Assembly (NCBI GenBank): GCA_009691255.1
Contig: SHUT01000015.1
Coordinates: 1-37,657 of the forward strand
Reading direction: 5' to 3'
Length of the DNA: 37,657 bases
DNA from: Ilumatobacteraceae bacterium
GTDB lineage: Bacteria > Actinomycetota > Acidimicrobiia > Acidimicrobiales > Ilumatobacteraceae
Shown here in pieces: positions 1 to 8,719 of the stretch (its first letter is position 1; each line of letters starts with the position of its first letter). Under the pieces are notes generated by a model. That model was not told the origin of the DNA, made no database searches, and saw only the letters and a list, made by a program, of their open reading frames with translations. A program made the translations under genes and the position numbers.

Positions 1-850
1 CTGGCGTCCAGGCAGAAGGAGTAGTTCCTGGAGTAATTGCTGCTTCGAGATATGTGCATTTTGTCGCAGATGTTGCGTTCAGATCTTCTCCACAGACAAA
101 AGGTGAGGTTGCAACATAGAACACGATGCCACCACCAGGACCAATGTCTCTCACCTTGCAGGTTCCGCCTGCTGCACATGTCTTAGGGATTGTTGTTGTG
201 GTTGTAGAAGTTGTTGTGGTTGTGGTTGTGGTTGTTGTTGTTGTAGAAGTTGTTGTTGTGGTTGCTTTGGGTGTGTATCGGGAGATTGTGGTTGTTGCTG
301 GCGTTGTTGCTGGCGTTGTTGTGGTTGGTGTGGCATCAATCACTTGAGTGACGATCTTGTCATCTGGAATCTGTGGATCAGCCAAGACATTGTTGTCAGC
401 AACAACAGGGACCAAGGGTGTTGCTAGTTGAGTGGAGTCAAGTGCAGGTGTTGGTTGAGATGCACCGGGCTCGATGACAGTTGTGGACGCAACAACAGCA
501 GGTGGTAATGGTTGTGTTGCTTGCCAGAGTTTTTTCTTTTTCACAACACCACAGACCCAGACAATGTCTGACTTCTTGCGAATCGCTCCAGGAGTTGTGC
601 ATGGTTGGGCTTTGCCTGTGGCTTTCATGGTGGCATACCAGAGTGATCCTGTATTGGTGGTGGCACAGACAACTGATTGCCTGGACACCTTGGTGACTTG
701 ACCAGGCTTGGTGCAGGGTGTTGCTACAACCAGAGCAGCATTGCGTGTTGTTGACGACGTGTCTCCAGATGAGATGAGTACGCCTACTCCCACCAGTAGA
801 GCCAGAGCCACAATGCCAGCAATGATCTTGTTGGACAAGAACTGGTTCAT
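1..850 (-). CDS. Thr-rich anchored surface protein, partial (3' end outside window)
   Basis: The reading frame starts at an ATG at 850 on the minus strand and stays open for 283 codons to the window edge, so the C-terminus is missing. Residues about 8-28 form one hydrophobic segment after a Lys, fitting an uncleaved signal anchor or signal peptide. A Cys-containing region follows (repeated CTKPG/CTTPG and VVCA/VWVCG motifs, which looks like a short tandem duplication), then a long Thr/Pro linker with an almost pure poly-Thr run. After the linker comes a domain opening with the motif GPGGGIVFYV and a CTYLEAA motif. I know that pair from repeat domains of actinobacterial cell-surface proteins (DUF1566-like). 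The likely role is a cell-wall or extracellular protein on a flexible stalk. Function and ligand are unknown. The frame and domain motif are clear; the family name is less certain. Confidence 0.75.
   Translation of the reverse strand, partial: MNQFLSNKIIAGIVALALLVGVGVLISSGDTSSTTRNAALVVATPCTKPGQVTKVSRQSVVCATTNTGSLWYATMKATGKAQPCTTPGAIRKKSDIVWVCGVVKKKKLWQATQPLPPAVVASTTVIEPGASQPTPALDSTQLATPLVPVVADNNVLADPQIPDDKIVTQVIDATPTTTTPATTPATTTISRYTPKATTTTTSTTTTTTTTTTTTSTTTTTIPKTCAAGGTCKVRDIGPGGGIVFYVATSPFVCGEDLNATSATKCTYLEAAITPGTTPSAWTP
191..330 (-). repeat. Low-complexity trinucleotide repeat encoding poly-Thr stalk
   Basis: On the plus strand this is a degenerate GTT/GTG trinucleotide run, including two copies of a gtagaagttgttgt unit and two tandem copies of gcgttgttgctg. 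Read on the minus strand it encodes Thr with a few Ser and Pro. It is the linker of the surface protein and a candidate for slippage-driven length variation. Confidence 0.7.
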
Positions 851-944
851 GAGGATGCCTTTGCTTGGGTAATCATGCTTATATATCTGACTGGCTGAAT
901 CTTAGAGTGTTCTGGGGGGATTACCAGTCAGGGCATATGCACAA

Positions 945-976
945 AAGTCCCAGTCTCTGTGGAGAAACTGGGACTT
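945..976 (-). terminator. Rho-independent-type terminator after initiator tRNA
   Basis: A perfect 10-bp inverted repeat (945-954 with 967-976, stem aagtcccagt) encloses a 12-base loop. On the minus strand it is followed by a short T run (tttt). It lies about 34 bases past the 3' end of the tRNA-fMet gene and before the surface-protein gene, so it fits a tRNA transcript terminator. Confidence 0.65.
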
Positions 977-1009
977 CGATGCGTGGTACGCGTCTTTCAA
1001 CGCATCCCT

Positions 1010-1086
<77 letters not shown>

Positions 1087-1102
1087 TCGTGATGAAGCCC
1101 CT

Positions 1103-1132
1103 ACCGTACTGAGACAGAGACCCTTCTCACAA
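1103..1132 (-). promoter_or_regulatory. Possible sigma-70-type promoter of tRNA-fMet
   Basis: On the minus strand a TTGTGA box and a TACGGT box are separated by 18 bases, and the second box lies 16 bases before the tRNA 5' end. This is consensus matching by eye only, and neither box is strong. Confidence 0.3.
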
Positions 1133-1182
1133 CCTGCCAAGCGTCACCAATCGCAAGTCGAGACAGTTGTACCGTTGCCAAT

Positions 1183-1779
1183 ATGTCAAATTTGACCGGG
1201 CCGTTTGATACAGGCAAGTTGCCGCGCATCGCACCAGGGAGCGTGACCGTCACAATTGCCCGCACAATTGCACCGGGACAAGGTGATGCATTCGCTGTTT
1301 GGTGCACTGACATGCTCAGCGCGGTTCACGAAGCGGCGGGATGTTTAGGTGCCACCGTTTTGTACCCGGGTGCCGACTCGGATAGTTACCAAATGGTATT
1401 CAGATTCATTGACGCGCTGCACTTGCGTAAATGGGAACGATCACAACGTCGAGAAGAACTCTTGTCTCAGGTTGATGAAATGATTCTGACCGAGAGAATC
1501 ACCGTCACAGCCGGAACAGAGGAATTCTTTATTTCCCAATCCAACAGTGAACGACATCGAACTAAGTTCGGGAAATTCATGGCTGACATTGCATGGGTAT
1601 ATCCGTTGTCTTTGATTGTTGCCGTTGTTCTTGCACCAAGGATTGCAACGCTGACGATTTGGCAAAGAGTATTGGTGACGACACTTTTTTTTGCTGTCAC
1701 TAAAAAATTTGGCATTGGCCCAGTGCGACGTTGGTGGCGACGACGACACATGTTGCCACAGAATTTAACGCAACGTTAA
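1183..1779 (+). CDS. Membrane-anchored antibiotic biosynthesis monooxygenase (ABM) domain protein
   Basis: This 198-residue protein has an N-terminal ferredoxin-like ABM domain (about residues 20-115). Its features are a VTVTIARTIAPGQ opening strand, a central ATVLYPG segment and the family's HLRKWERS-type helix. Two hydrophobic helices follow (about 135-155 and 160-178, containing VYPLSLIVAVVLAP), then a very basic Arg/Trp-rich tail. Actinobacterial relatives have the same layout of ABM fold plus two membrane helices, and their substrate is unknown. ABM folds usually oxidise quinol-like aromatics or degrade haem without cofactors, but no specific reaction can be assigned here. The start at 1183 has no clear ribosome binding site. 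The stop lies seven bases from the convergent FKBP gene. Confidence 0.75.
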   Translation: MSNLTGPFDTGKLPRIAPGSVTVTIARTIAPGQGDAFAVWCTDMLSAVHEAAGCLGATVLYPGADSDSYQMVFRFIDALHLRKWERSQRREELLSQVDEMILTERITVTAGTEEFFISQSNSERHRTKFGKFMADIAWVYPLSLIVAVVLAPRIATLTIWQRVLVTTLFFAVTKKFGIGPVRRWWRRRHMLPQNLTQR

Positions 1780-1786
1780 ACCTTCT

Positions 1787-2158
1787 TTAGAAAACGTTAA
1801 CGAGGTCAACTACAAAGACAAGGGTCTCGCCAGGCTTGATGACTCCGCCTGCACCTTGTTGGCCGTATCCCAAGTGAGGGGGAATCGTCAATTGACGACG
1901 TCCACCGACCTTCATTCCTGCCACACCCTGATCCCAGCCAGCAATTACCTGTCCGCCTCCGAGACGAAAATCAAATGTATCTCCGCGATCCCATGAAGCG
2001 TCAAACTGCTTACCGGTACTGTACGCAACTCCGACATAGTGCACAGCGACATTCTTGCCCTTCACCGCCTCATCGCCGTCACCAAAAGTGATGTCTTCGA
2101 TAACAAGGTCAGATGGCGGCGTGGAGTTAGGAATAGTGACTTCGGGCTTTTGAGACAT
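1787..2158 (-). CDS. FKBP-type peptidyl-prolyl cis-trans isomerase
   Basis: This 123-residue single-domain FKBP catalyses cis-trans isomerisation of X-Pro bonds during protein folding. The fold signature is clear: VAVHYVGVAYSTGKQFDASW near residues 35-56, then FRLGGGQVIAGWDQGVAGMKVGGRR, IPPHLGYG and LVFVVDLV at the end. The active-site aromatic and acidic positions (Y, F, D, W, Y) are present. There is no signal peptide, so it is cytosolic, and the length matches small actinobacterial FkpA-like proteins. It stands alone, divergent from the coiled-coil gene and tail-to-tail with the ABM gene. Confidence 0.93.
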   Translation of the reverse strand: MSQKPEVTIPNSTPPSDLVIEDITFGDGDEAVKGKNVAVHYVGVAYSTGKQFDASWDRGDTFDFRLGGGQVIAGWDQGVAGMKVGGRRQLTIPPHLGYGQQGAGGVIKPGETLVFVVDLVNVF

Positions 2159-2275
2159 CCTGACAATGTAGTGCCAATTAGGCTGAATGACTGTCTACTC
2201 CCCCAAGCTTGCCTGCTCAGCAACTACCGTGGTGAAGAGAAACGTCTTACGTCCCCATGAATGTGACAACCATAT

Positions 2276-2653
2276 ATGTTTAATCGTTCCAAAAAAGAGA
2301 CTCAGGCGGCGCTATCTGCCTTGATGGCCGAGATTGAACAATTGCGTGCGGAGATAAAAGACCAGGCGGAGACAGCAGCCAAAGATCGCCAGTCAGCAAC
2401 AGAGTTTGCCAAGCGGTTGACAATGATTGATGTGAAAGTCTCAGGAATGGGCGCAGAATTATCCCGCCAATTACATGAACTCGGAAACGACATCGAATCG
2501 CTATCTCATCGACCAGAAGATGCATTAACAGCAGAGTCACTCACTGCGTTAAAAAATTCACAGGTTCGATTAGCCAATGAACAAGCTAGGTATGAGATTG
2601 CATTTCGTCAAGATCTTGCGGCATTGGCGGAGCACCTGAGAAGACCCAACTAG
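2276..2653 (+). CDS. Hypothetical coiled-coil protein
   Basis: This 125-residue protein has no family I recognise. It is almost entirely helical and charged, with heptad-like patterns in residues 8-75 (ALMAEIEQLRAEIKDQAE and later KRLTMIDVKVSGMGAEL) and again at 85-120. There is no signal peptide or membrane segment. It begins with a basic patch (NRSKK). It probably forms a cytosolic homo-oligomer or scaffolds a partner, which is inference. Its stop codon overlaps the stop of the convergent UPF0182 gene through a shared CTAG. Confidence 0.65.
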   Translation: MFNRSKKETQAALSALMAEIEQLRAEIKDQAETAAKDRQSATEFAKRLTMIDVKVSGMGAELSRQLHELGNDIESLSHRPEDALTAESLTALKNSQVRLANEQARYEIAFRQDLAALAEHLRRPN

Positions 2654-5604
2654 TTTGCCAGTGCAGCCAACGCCTGGCGCACTAGTTCGCGAGCCTCGGA
2701 AAGCTTTTGTTCGTATGTGCTGAAGTCTGGCGGCGAACTCGACAACGCCGTATCGGCCTGAGCAAATAAGGCATCGGCTTGAGCCAACAACTCTTTTGGA
2801 GTGGATGTGCTTGTCGTTGGAATAGTTGTAGCCGAACTAGATCCACCAGATGTTGGGGCGAGTGTGGTGGTTGTGGCACTCGACGTGCCACCGACGCGGT
2901 CTCCTAGATCGCCTGTGTAGCCAGGAAATAGTTGTGCGACGACCGCAGTCACACTGTTGCCAATGACCGACTTGTTGTTGTACCACGCCAGTATCTTGCG
3001 CACGAAAACTTGCTTGGCGTCGGCGCCATCTGGAAGCACATACATTGGTCGTACATACATGAAAGATTTTCCGACAGGAACAATCTGTAGGTCACCGTAT
3101 GTCACGCGAGATCCGCGTTGGTCGAGTGGTGTGATTGTTTGGGAAATGGCAGGTTCGCTTTCAAACTCAGCAGCAACTGTTGCTGGACCAGGAGGAAGCG
3201 GTGTCGCAAGATCAAAAACTGTGATCTTGCCATATGTTGCTGGATCACTTGATACCACCATGATCGACCGCAACTCTTTTCTACTGTCGTCAGATGAGAA
3301 CGGAACAAAAGGACGCAACATGGCGAATGTACCCCTTTTATCTGTTGCGCCAGGTGCATGAAAAATGGTGTAGTACGGGCTGAAACGCAACACATTGGCA
3401 TCGAGCGCTACGGCGGAGTCAACACCATCAATGCCAGCGGTTGCCGCCACGCCAACTCCAGACGATGACTCGGGTGCATTTGGGGGAGCTTGGGCAACAC
3501 TCCAAGCCGCATCTCTGTTGAAGAAGAGCGTTGCGTCATCAAATTGATACTTGCCATAAATATTTGATTGCACTCTGAAAAGGTCTTCTGGATACCTGAA
3601 GTGTGCGCTCAACTCTGGGTCGACTTCAGAAACGGGATGGAACATTTTAGGAAACGCTGCTTGCCACGCCTTTGCGATGGGATCGGTTGAGTCCACAATA
3701 TAAAATGTGACATCACCTGAATACGCATTAACAACTGCCTTAACGCTATTCCGTACATAGTTAAACGAACGATTAAGGCCGCTTCCGGAACTGATTTGAT
3801 CAATATTCGCTGATTGCGCATACGGATAGCGCGTAGATGTAGTGAACGCATCAACGACCCATGATACTTCACCTTTGACGACTACTGGGTAGGGGTCGCT
3901 GTCGTATTGTAAAAATGGAGCAATCTTGCGAACACGATCGCGCACATCTCGCACTAACAACATGCGGGATTTATCAGTGATGAGATTTGAACCAAATAAG
4001 TTGTACTCACCAAAGTTGACGGCCATGGCAATTTTGCGCAATGACCCGCTTATTTTTATTCCAGAATCAGCGCCATAGGGAGTGGCCTTAGTGTTAGGAC
4101 AGGCTTGTTCTGCTTGATCCGTATTGACAAGAGCGTAGCCATCGAGCCCGTCACCAAAATACAACTGCGGTTTGGTGACTTTAAGGTCGATGTAGTTAGG
4201 ACGACCATCTGCCGTAATCACACTTGCTGGGGCAGCAACAATTCCGCAACCGTGTGTATATAGCAGGTGCCTCGCAACCCACGTGCGGTTAGGGATGCCT
4301 GCAGGATTAAGTTCGCGTGAAGCGACGAGCAATTGCTGTACACGACCGTCAACTAAATAACGATCGACGTCAAGATCGACCACAGAATAAAATGATGTCA
4401 AACCCTGGTCAAGCCTAAATCTGTCACGCATTTGTGCGGGGTCGAGTTGGCGCACATCTCGCAGGGCAATGTCATTGGCATCAATATCTGCTGCAGTCGC
4501 TGTTCCGGAAGTAGTTGCAACACGATCAACATCGGCTAGCCCCATTGCAACTTTTGTTGCTTTGATATTGCGCGCGATGTACGGAAGCTCGCGGGTGCTG
4601 ACACTTGGCTGTACGACGAATCTTTGCACGATTGCTGGATACACCGCTCCAGCCACGATGGCAACGACTACCCATAATCCAACCGCAAGTGCCGGAAGTC
4701 GCCAACCCTTTTGTCGAATGTTCCAGAGGAGCAAAACGGCAACAGCAACTGACACCAAAATCATAAGGTTGATTGCAGGAAGTTGGGCGTTTATATCTGT
4801 ATACAACGCACCCTGCACCACGCTGCGTGATGATCGAGTGAGGTTGTAACGCGACAACCAATAGTTAGCCGCTCGCAATAGTGCAGCCACAGATAGCAAT
4901 ACTGAAATATGCACTTTTGATTGTGCCGACATTTTATTGACTCTGTCTTGCGGGCGAATACTGCCATTTAAAAAATGAAAGACAACAGTGATTAGGACGA
5001 CCATAATGATGGCCCCAAACGCCCACGATACGATTGACTCAAGAAACGGCAATCGAAAGATATAGAAACCAACCTCAGTGTTGAATTGCGCGTCGACAAG
5101 AGAAAAAGACTGGCGATTGCGAAACAGCACCCACTCTTCCCAATGTGAAGACATCGGGAGTCCGATCATCAAACCAAAAACGACTGATACAACAAGACGC
5201 ATGAGTCCCCTGCGTTTCGCCATAATGTCTCGCACTCGCCCCATAGCAAGGTCTTGTGGGGTATTGGACAATATGGTCGGTGCCAATCGCTCGGCTATAA
5301 AAATGTTCACCCAAAAAGCCAGCGCTAGAACGAAAGCGAACAGCAATCCAAGTTCTGCCTTGGAGCGCAGGATTCCCCAATAGACATCTGTTCGATTAAG
5401 GCTGTCGAACCAAAGGACATTAATGAAGAACGCCGACAGACTCTTAGCGCTCAAAAAGAGGGCGAAAATAATTGCAAGAACAATCGAGATCGCCATGCGA
5501 CCGCGACTGGGCTTTTTTAAAGACAGCCTTGAAAAAGGAAACGAGGGACCACGAGGACCAGTTGGTCCAGAGGATTGAGGGGGCAGATCGGAGGGGTTTC
5601 GCAC
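2650..5604 (-). CDS. UPF0182 (COG1615) family large membrane protein
   Basis: This is a 984-residue member of the UPF0182 family, usually 900-1000 residues long in actinobacteria and of unknown function. The first 320 residues carry about seven membrane helices (for example AISIVLAIIFALFL, LGLLFAFVLALAFWV, IIMVVLITVVFHFL). The rest is a large, probably extracytoplasmic region with the motifs ELPYIARNI, RTWVARHLLYTHGCGI and VRPMYVLPDG. It ends in a Ser/Thr-rich linker and an amphipathic helix. I place the start at the GTG at 5604, because the product then begins VRNPSDLP like the family and lies 11 bases after the DivIVA stop. The open frame continues upstream to 5772, but that part would overlap the DivIVA gene. 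It probably shares an operon with the DivIVA and PDZ-Lon genes. Confidence 0.92.
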   Translation of the reverse strand: MRNPSDLPPQSSGPTGPRGPSFPFSRLSLKKPSRGRMAISIVLAIIFALFLSAKSLSAFFINVLWFDSLNRTDVYWGILRSKAELGLLFAFVLALAFWVNIFIAERLAPTILSNTPQDLAMGRVRDIMAKRRGLMRLVVSVVFGLMIGLPMSSHWEEWVLFRNRQSFSLVDAQFNTEVGFYIFRLPFLESIVSWAFGAIIMVVLITVVFHFLNGSIRPQDRVNKMSAQSKVHISVLLSVAALLRAANYWLSRYNLTRSSRSVVQGALYTDINAQLPAINLMILVSVAVAVLLLWNIRQKGWRLPALAVGLWVVVAIVAGAVYPAIVQRFVVQPSVSTRELPYIARNIKATKVAMGLADVDRVATTSGTATAADIDANDIALRDVRQLDPAQMRDRFRLDQGLTSFYSVVDLDVDRYLVDGRVQQLLVASRELNPAGIPNRTWVARHLLYTHGCGIVAAPASVITADGRPNYIDLKVTKPQLYFGDGLDGYALVNTDQAEQACPNTKATPYGADSGIKISGSLRKIAMAVNFGEYNLFGSNLITDKSRMLLVRDVRDRVRKIAPFLQYDSDPYPVVVKGEVSWVVDAFTTSTRYPYAQSANIDQISSGSGLNRSFNYVRNSVKAVVNAYSGDVTFYIVDSTDPIAKAWQAAFPKMFHPVSEVDPELSAHFRYPEDLFRVQSNIYGKYQFDDATLFFNRDAAWSVAQAPPNAPESSSGVGVAATAGIDGVDSAVALDANVLRFSPYYTIFHAPGATDKRGTFAMLRPFVPFSSDDSRKELRSIMVVSSDPATYGKITVFDLATPLPPGPATVAAEFESEPAISQTITPLDQRGSRVTYGDLQIVPVGKSFMYVRPMYVLPDGADAKQVFVRKILAWYNNKSVIGNSVTAVVAQLFPGYTGDLGDRVGGTSSATTTTLAPTSGGSSSATTIPTTSTSTPKELLAQADALFAQADTALSSSPPDFSTYEQKLSEARELVRQALAALAN

Positions 5605-5615
5605 GAACGCTAACG

Positions 5616-7490
5616 CTAGTGCGTAGGCGCTCCGACCAAGCAACGGCAACCAGGATGCGCGAGCGGATGCCGATGTCCGGTCGGGAACTTTTCGCCGCAG
5701 GGCGTCATCCCAGCCAAGGCATTGTCTTCGGCATCTGCACATTCTGGTCCGTTGGGGTCGACCATCCAACACACTGATTGGCCAACCTCAAGCGACAAAT
5801 GTGAACCTACGCTGTATGCAACACAGGCAAGATCTGTTGTATGGGCATCAATTTGGGTAAGTTTCCAGTCCCTGTACATATTGCGCACTGCCTTGGCAAT
5901 TTCATCACGGTCTCCATTGGCATCAGCAACAATTTGTGCGAGACGATCTCGTAGCGGTTGCACAATTGTTTCGAGCAACATTGCGTTTACGGCATCTCCC
6001 ACTGATTTTTTATTGATGCGTTTAGTTGACCCACCTGATGCCTTCATAGATTTTGCGCCTTCGGTGGCTGCCATCATTATTTCTGCGCTCATCGCTACTG
6101 CATGATGCTTCGTGTGCACAGATGTTGTGCCAACTATCGACGCGATATCAAGTGAAGATTTCTTCGTATTTAGATGCTCAAGTACTGCGTTGAGTTCGTC
6201 AGCACCTACACGCTTAAGTTTTTTGGACATGCTGGTGATGATTGAGGCAATGGCAGCATCACGATCTAAAAACTTTTGTACGTCAACGATTGGGGTAATT
6301 GCAATTGGTTTCTTCTCTGTTGATTTCAGCAACTTCATTGTTGGTTTTTTGCTTGCCTCGACATCTTTGGCGATGCTTTTAGCAACTTCTACCGGCGCAG
6401 ACGCTCGTAGTCGTGCAAAAATATCGTCAACTGCTTGAGTGCCAGGACTTTTAAACTCTGCCACTTCTGTTGGTACTTCTGCCTTAATTTCGGCTTGATG
6501 TGTTTCATCGTTGTTAAGAATTGGGGTTGGTCGTCGTGAACCGCCAAAAATAGAAACAACGGTCGCCATTTTTTCTAATGGTTCTGTAGAGACAACTTCT
6601 CCATAGACCGCTTCTTCTTCAATGTCGTCTTCTGCATCTTCTGTAACTTCTACTTCAACAGTGATCGCTTCTACTTCAATCTCTTCAATCTTGGTTGCCT
6701 CAACAACGTCTTGGGTGGGCATCACAATTGCAGCCGTATCGTGATCAAATATTCCGTGCGAAGGATGCTCTTGCGCGATATGTGGAGCAACTGCGATCAC
6801 TGGCGGTACCGGACCAGTTGTTGGGGCAAGGTTTACCAAGAATTCGGGATCTTCATGAGCATCGCCGAGTCCACCGAGAACATCTTCTGTGGCAAGACGG
6901 GCGCGTTCAAACGCATTCATTAATCGGTCTCGACCATGAAGAAGTTGCTCAATCTGTTCGCGTGCGGCATCGCGTCGGCGCAGTAACTCTGACAAGACTT
7001 TTTCTCGATAAGCCCGGGCTTCTTCGACCATGTCTCGACCTTGCTGTTTGGCAAGTTCGATTTCGGAGTTTGCATCGGACTGCGAATCATTCCGAATACT
7101 TTGTGCGTCAAGAGCAGCCTGTTCTCGAATCCGAGCGGCATCTTGGGCTGCGTCCTTCACCATCCGAGTCGCTGAGTCTTCAGCACGGTCTCGAATCTGA
7201 ATACTGGCCTCCCGGGCTGTTGACAAGACCCGCGCAGCTTCTTCACCTAATAATGTGATGACTGTTTCTTCATCCAGACGACCCGATGCCGACATGCCAC
7301 TTGTCTGGATGGCTCGCAATTCGCCCTCCAGAAAACGCTCTCGCTCCTGTAATCTGGCTAATTCTGCGGCCACCATGCGCAGAAACTCCCGAACCTCGCC
7401 AGGATCAAATCCGCGCCGTGCCTGGGCAAAAGATGCCGAGCCCACCGCTGCTGGTGAGGAGGGGTCTGGACGAGAAAAACTAATTGCCAT
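5616..7490 (-). CDS. DivIVA-like coiled-coil protein with phage-Mu-F-like Cys/His C-terminus
   Basis: The protein has 624 residues. Residues about 18-55 match the DivIVA N-terminal motif (FAQARRGFDPGEVREFLRMV), the curvature-sensing region of Wag31/DivIVA. A charged coiled coil runs from about 60 to 205, then a very acidic linker to about 340. A second helical region (380-560) is followed by a tail with CWMVDPNGPEC at 574-584, C598, and HPGCRC at 612-617. That arrangement (W..D...C, L.G, FPTG, HP.CRC) resembles the C-terminus of phage head-morphogenesis (Mu gpF/SPP1 gp7) proteins, possibly a metal site. This resemblance is by eye. The expected role is organising cell poles or septa (family knowledge); what the tail does is unknown. 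The gene lies between PDZ-Lon and UPF0182. Confidence 0.85.
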   Translation of the reverse strand: MAISFSRPDPSSPAAVGSASFAQARRGFDPGEVREFLRMVAAELARLQERERFLEGELRAIQTSGMSASGRLDEETVITLLGEEAARVLSTAREASIQIRDRAEDSATRMVKDAAQDAARIREQAALDAQSIRNDSQSDANSEIELAKQQGRDMVEEARAYREKVLSELLRRRDAAREQIEQLLHGRDRLMNAFERARLATEDVLGGLGDAHEDPEFLVNLAPTTGPVPPVIAVAPHIAQEHPSHGIFDHDTAAIVMPTQDVVEATKIEEIEVEAITVEVEVTEDAEDDIEEEAVYGEVVSTEPLEKMATVVSIFGGSRRPTPILNNDETHQAEIKAEVPTEVAEFKSPGTQAVDDIFARLRASAPVEVAKSIAKDVEASKKPTMKLLKSTEKKPIAITPIVDVQKFLDRDAAIASIITSMSKKLKRVGADELNAVLEHLNTKKSSLDIASIVGTTSVHTKHHAVAMSAEIMMAATEGAKSMKASGGSTKRINKKSVGDAVNAMLLETIVQPLRDRLAQIVADANGDRDEIAKAVRNMYRDWKLTQIDAHTTDLACVAYSVGSHLSLEVGQSVCWMVDPNGPECADAEDNALAGMTPCGEKFPTGHRHPLAHPGCRCLVGAPTH

Positions 7491-7536
7491 TGGACTTCTA
7501 GAGTAGAACTCTTAGGGCGCTAAATGGTGTCAATCA

Positions 7537-8697
7537 CTACGTTGTTGGCATTAATGGGGCCCCACCAAGCGAACGAAGTTTTGTTAGCGCATCGTCAAGG
7601 GTGGCCACGGGGATGATTTTTACCCGCGAACCTGTCGCCGCACGAGCCTTTAAGATTTCAGCCTCGCTCTGTCCGGTGGGAACCAAGAACACCCTTGCAC
7701 CTCCGTCACGCGCTGCTAGGGCTTTTTGCTCAAGAGCCCCAATCGCACCTACCTCGCCTTTTTCGTTCATAGTGCCTGTCGCCGCAACACGCACTGGCCC
7801 CATCAGTTCTCCGGGGGTTAGCTCATCTAGCAACGCCAGCGTGAAAGCCAGACCGGCTGATGGGCCTCCAATATCTGAAGTAGAAATTTGTACATCAAAA
7901 GGCAGATTCACCGTTCGCGTATCGGCCGGAACAAATCCGATAATCGCCGTACCTGGTTTATCTGGGTTTGCAATCAGCGTCAGCGTTCTTGACTGATCTT
8001 CTGGTGAGTCAGGCGATTCAACCGTCACTACCACCTTGTCACCTGCCGCGCGATTTTTCATTTCTTCTTTGAGAGCAGAGACAGTTGCAACTGGTACTCC
8101 ATCAAATTGAGTGATGGTGTCACCAACTTTTAAAACTTTGCATGCGCTTGTTTTGGCCGGAGATGTTTCGCACACCAGCTCTGACACAACAACGGCGCCT
8201 TCGACGAAAGTAGCCGCAAGACCCAGTTTTTTAAACGCAACGTATTCGGCAAACTGTTTTGCTCCAAGCATTGATTGCACTCCAATCTGTCGAATACTCG
8301 TTGGAGACCGTTCACCAAAATGCTCGGTGTATGTTTCGACTGCAACATGGGGGTCGAGCCAACCAATGACCGAATCGAGGGCAGATAGTTGTCCGGTAAA
8401 CGCAGTTACGAACCGAATTTTGTTTTTTGCTGGATACCTAGTCGGGGCGGCGGTTTTATCTTCTTGCTCAAACGCTATACGTGAAGCCACCTCTTGGGCC
8501 GAACCAGGTGCGGTTTCCCAGCGCTGAATTCGCCACAACGACGACACAAGAATTACCAGCAACAGTGTCCAAGACACCGTCAATAATGGCAAAGCCCACA
8601 GTTGCCGACGTGCTGATAAATGGTCGTGTACGCTACGACGTGCGATGTCAGTCTTTAACTCTGTCTCCGTCTCTTCGATGTCTGTTTTAGATGTCAC
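7537..8697 (-). CDS. PDZ domain-containing Lon-like (YlbL-type) membrane serine protease
   Basis: From the GTG at 8697 the product has 386 residues. A membrane helix (LLTVSWTLLLVILVSSLW) near residue 35 is followed by an extracytoplasmic PDZ domain (about 180-250, VLKVGDTITQFDGVPV) and a Lon-type protease domain. The domain carries the catalytic Ser in GGPSAGLAFTLALLDEL and the Lys in GALEQKALAARDGGA. Such proteins are anchored Ser-Lys peptidases, and their mycobacterial homologue is encoded beside UPF0182 (established context). I chose the GTG at 8697 because an AGGAG lies ten bases upstream. A GTG at 8769 would add 24 residues and overlap the divergent small gene. It is probably the first gene of a DivIVA-UPF0182 operon. 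Confidence 0.9.
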   Translation of the reverse strand: MTSKTDIEETETELKTDIARRSVHDHLSARRQLWALPLLTVSWTLLLVILVSSLWRIQRWETAPGSAQEVASRIAFEQEDKTAAPTRYPAKNKIRFVTAFTGQLSALDSVIGWLDPHVAVETYTEHFGERSPTSIRQIGVQSMLGAKQFAEYVAFKKLGLAATFVEGAVVVSELVCETSPAKTSACKVLKVGDTITQFDGVPVATVSALKEEMKNRAAGDKVVVTVESPDSPEDQSRTLTLIANPDKPGTAIIGFVPADTRTVNLPFDVQISTSDIGGPSAGLAFTLALLDELTPGELMGPVRVAATGTMNEKGEVGAIGALEQKALAARDGGARVFLVPTGQSEAEILKARAATGSRVKIIPVATLDDALTKLRSLGGAPLMPTT

Positions 8698-8719
8698 GGC
8701 AAGGGCGCTCCTGGTTGTT

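Noticed and set aside
126-347. Val-rich open frame on the plus strand
   Set aside because: It is the antisense of the poly-Thr stalk of the edge gene, with no start signal or family.
5605-5772. Upstream extension of the UPF0182 frame
   Set aside because: It overlaps the end of the DivIVA gene, has Cys/Arg-rich non-family sequence, and a GTG at 5604 gives the family's usual start.
6695-7258. 187-residue plus-strand frame antisense to the DivIVA-like gene
   Set aside because: It has no family motif, and the opposite frame has clear DivIVA and coiled-coil sequence.
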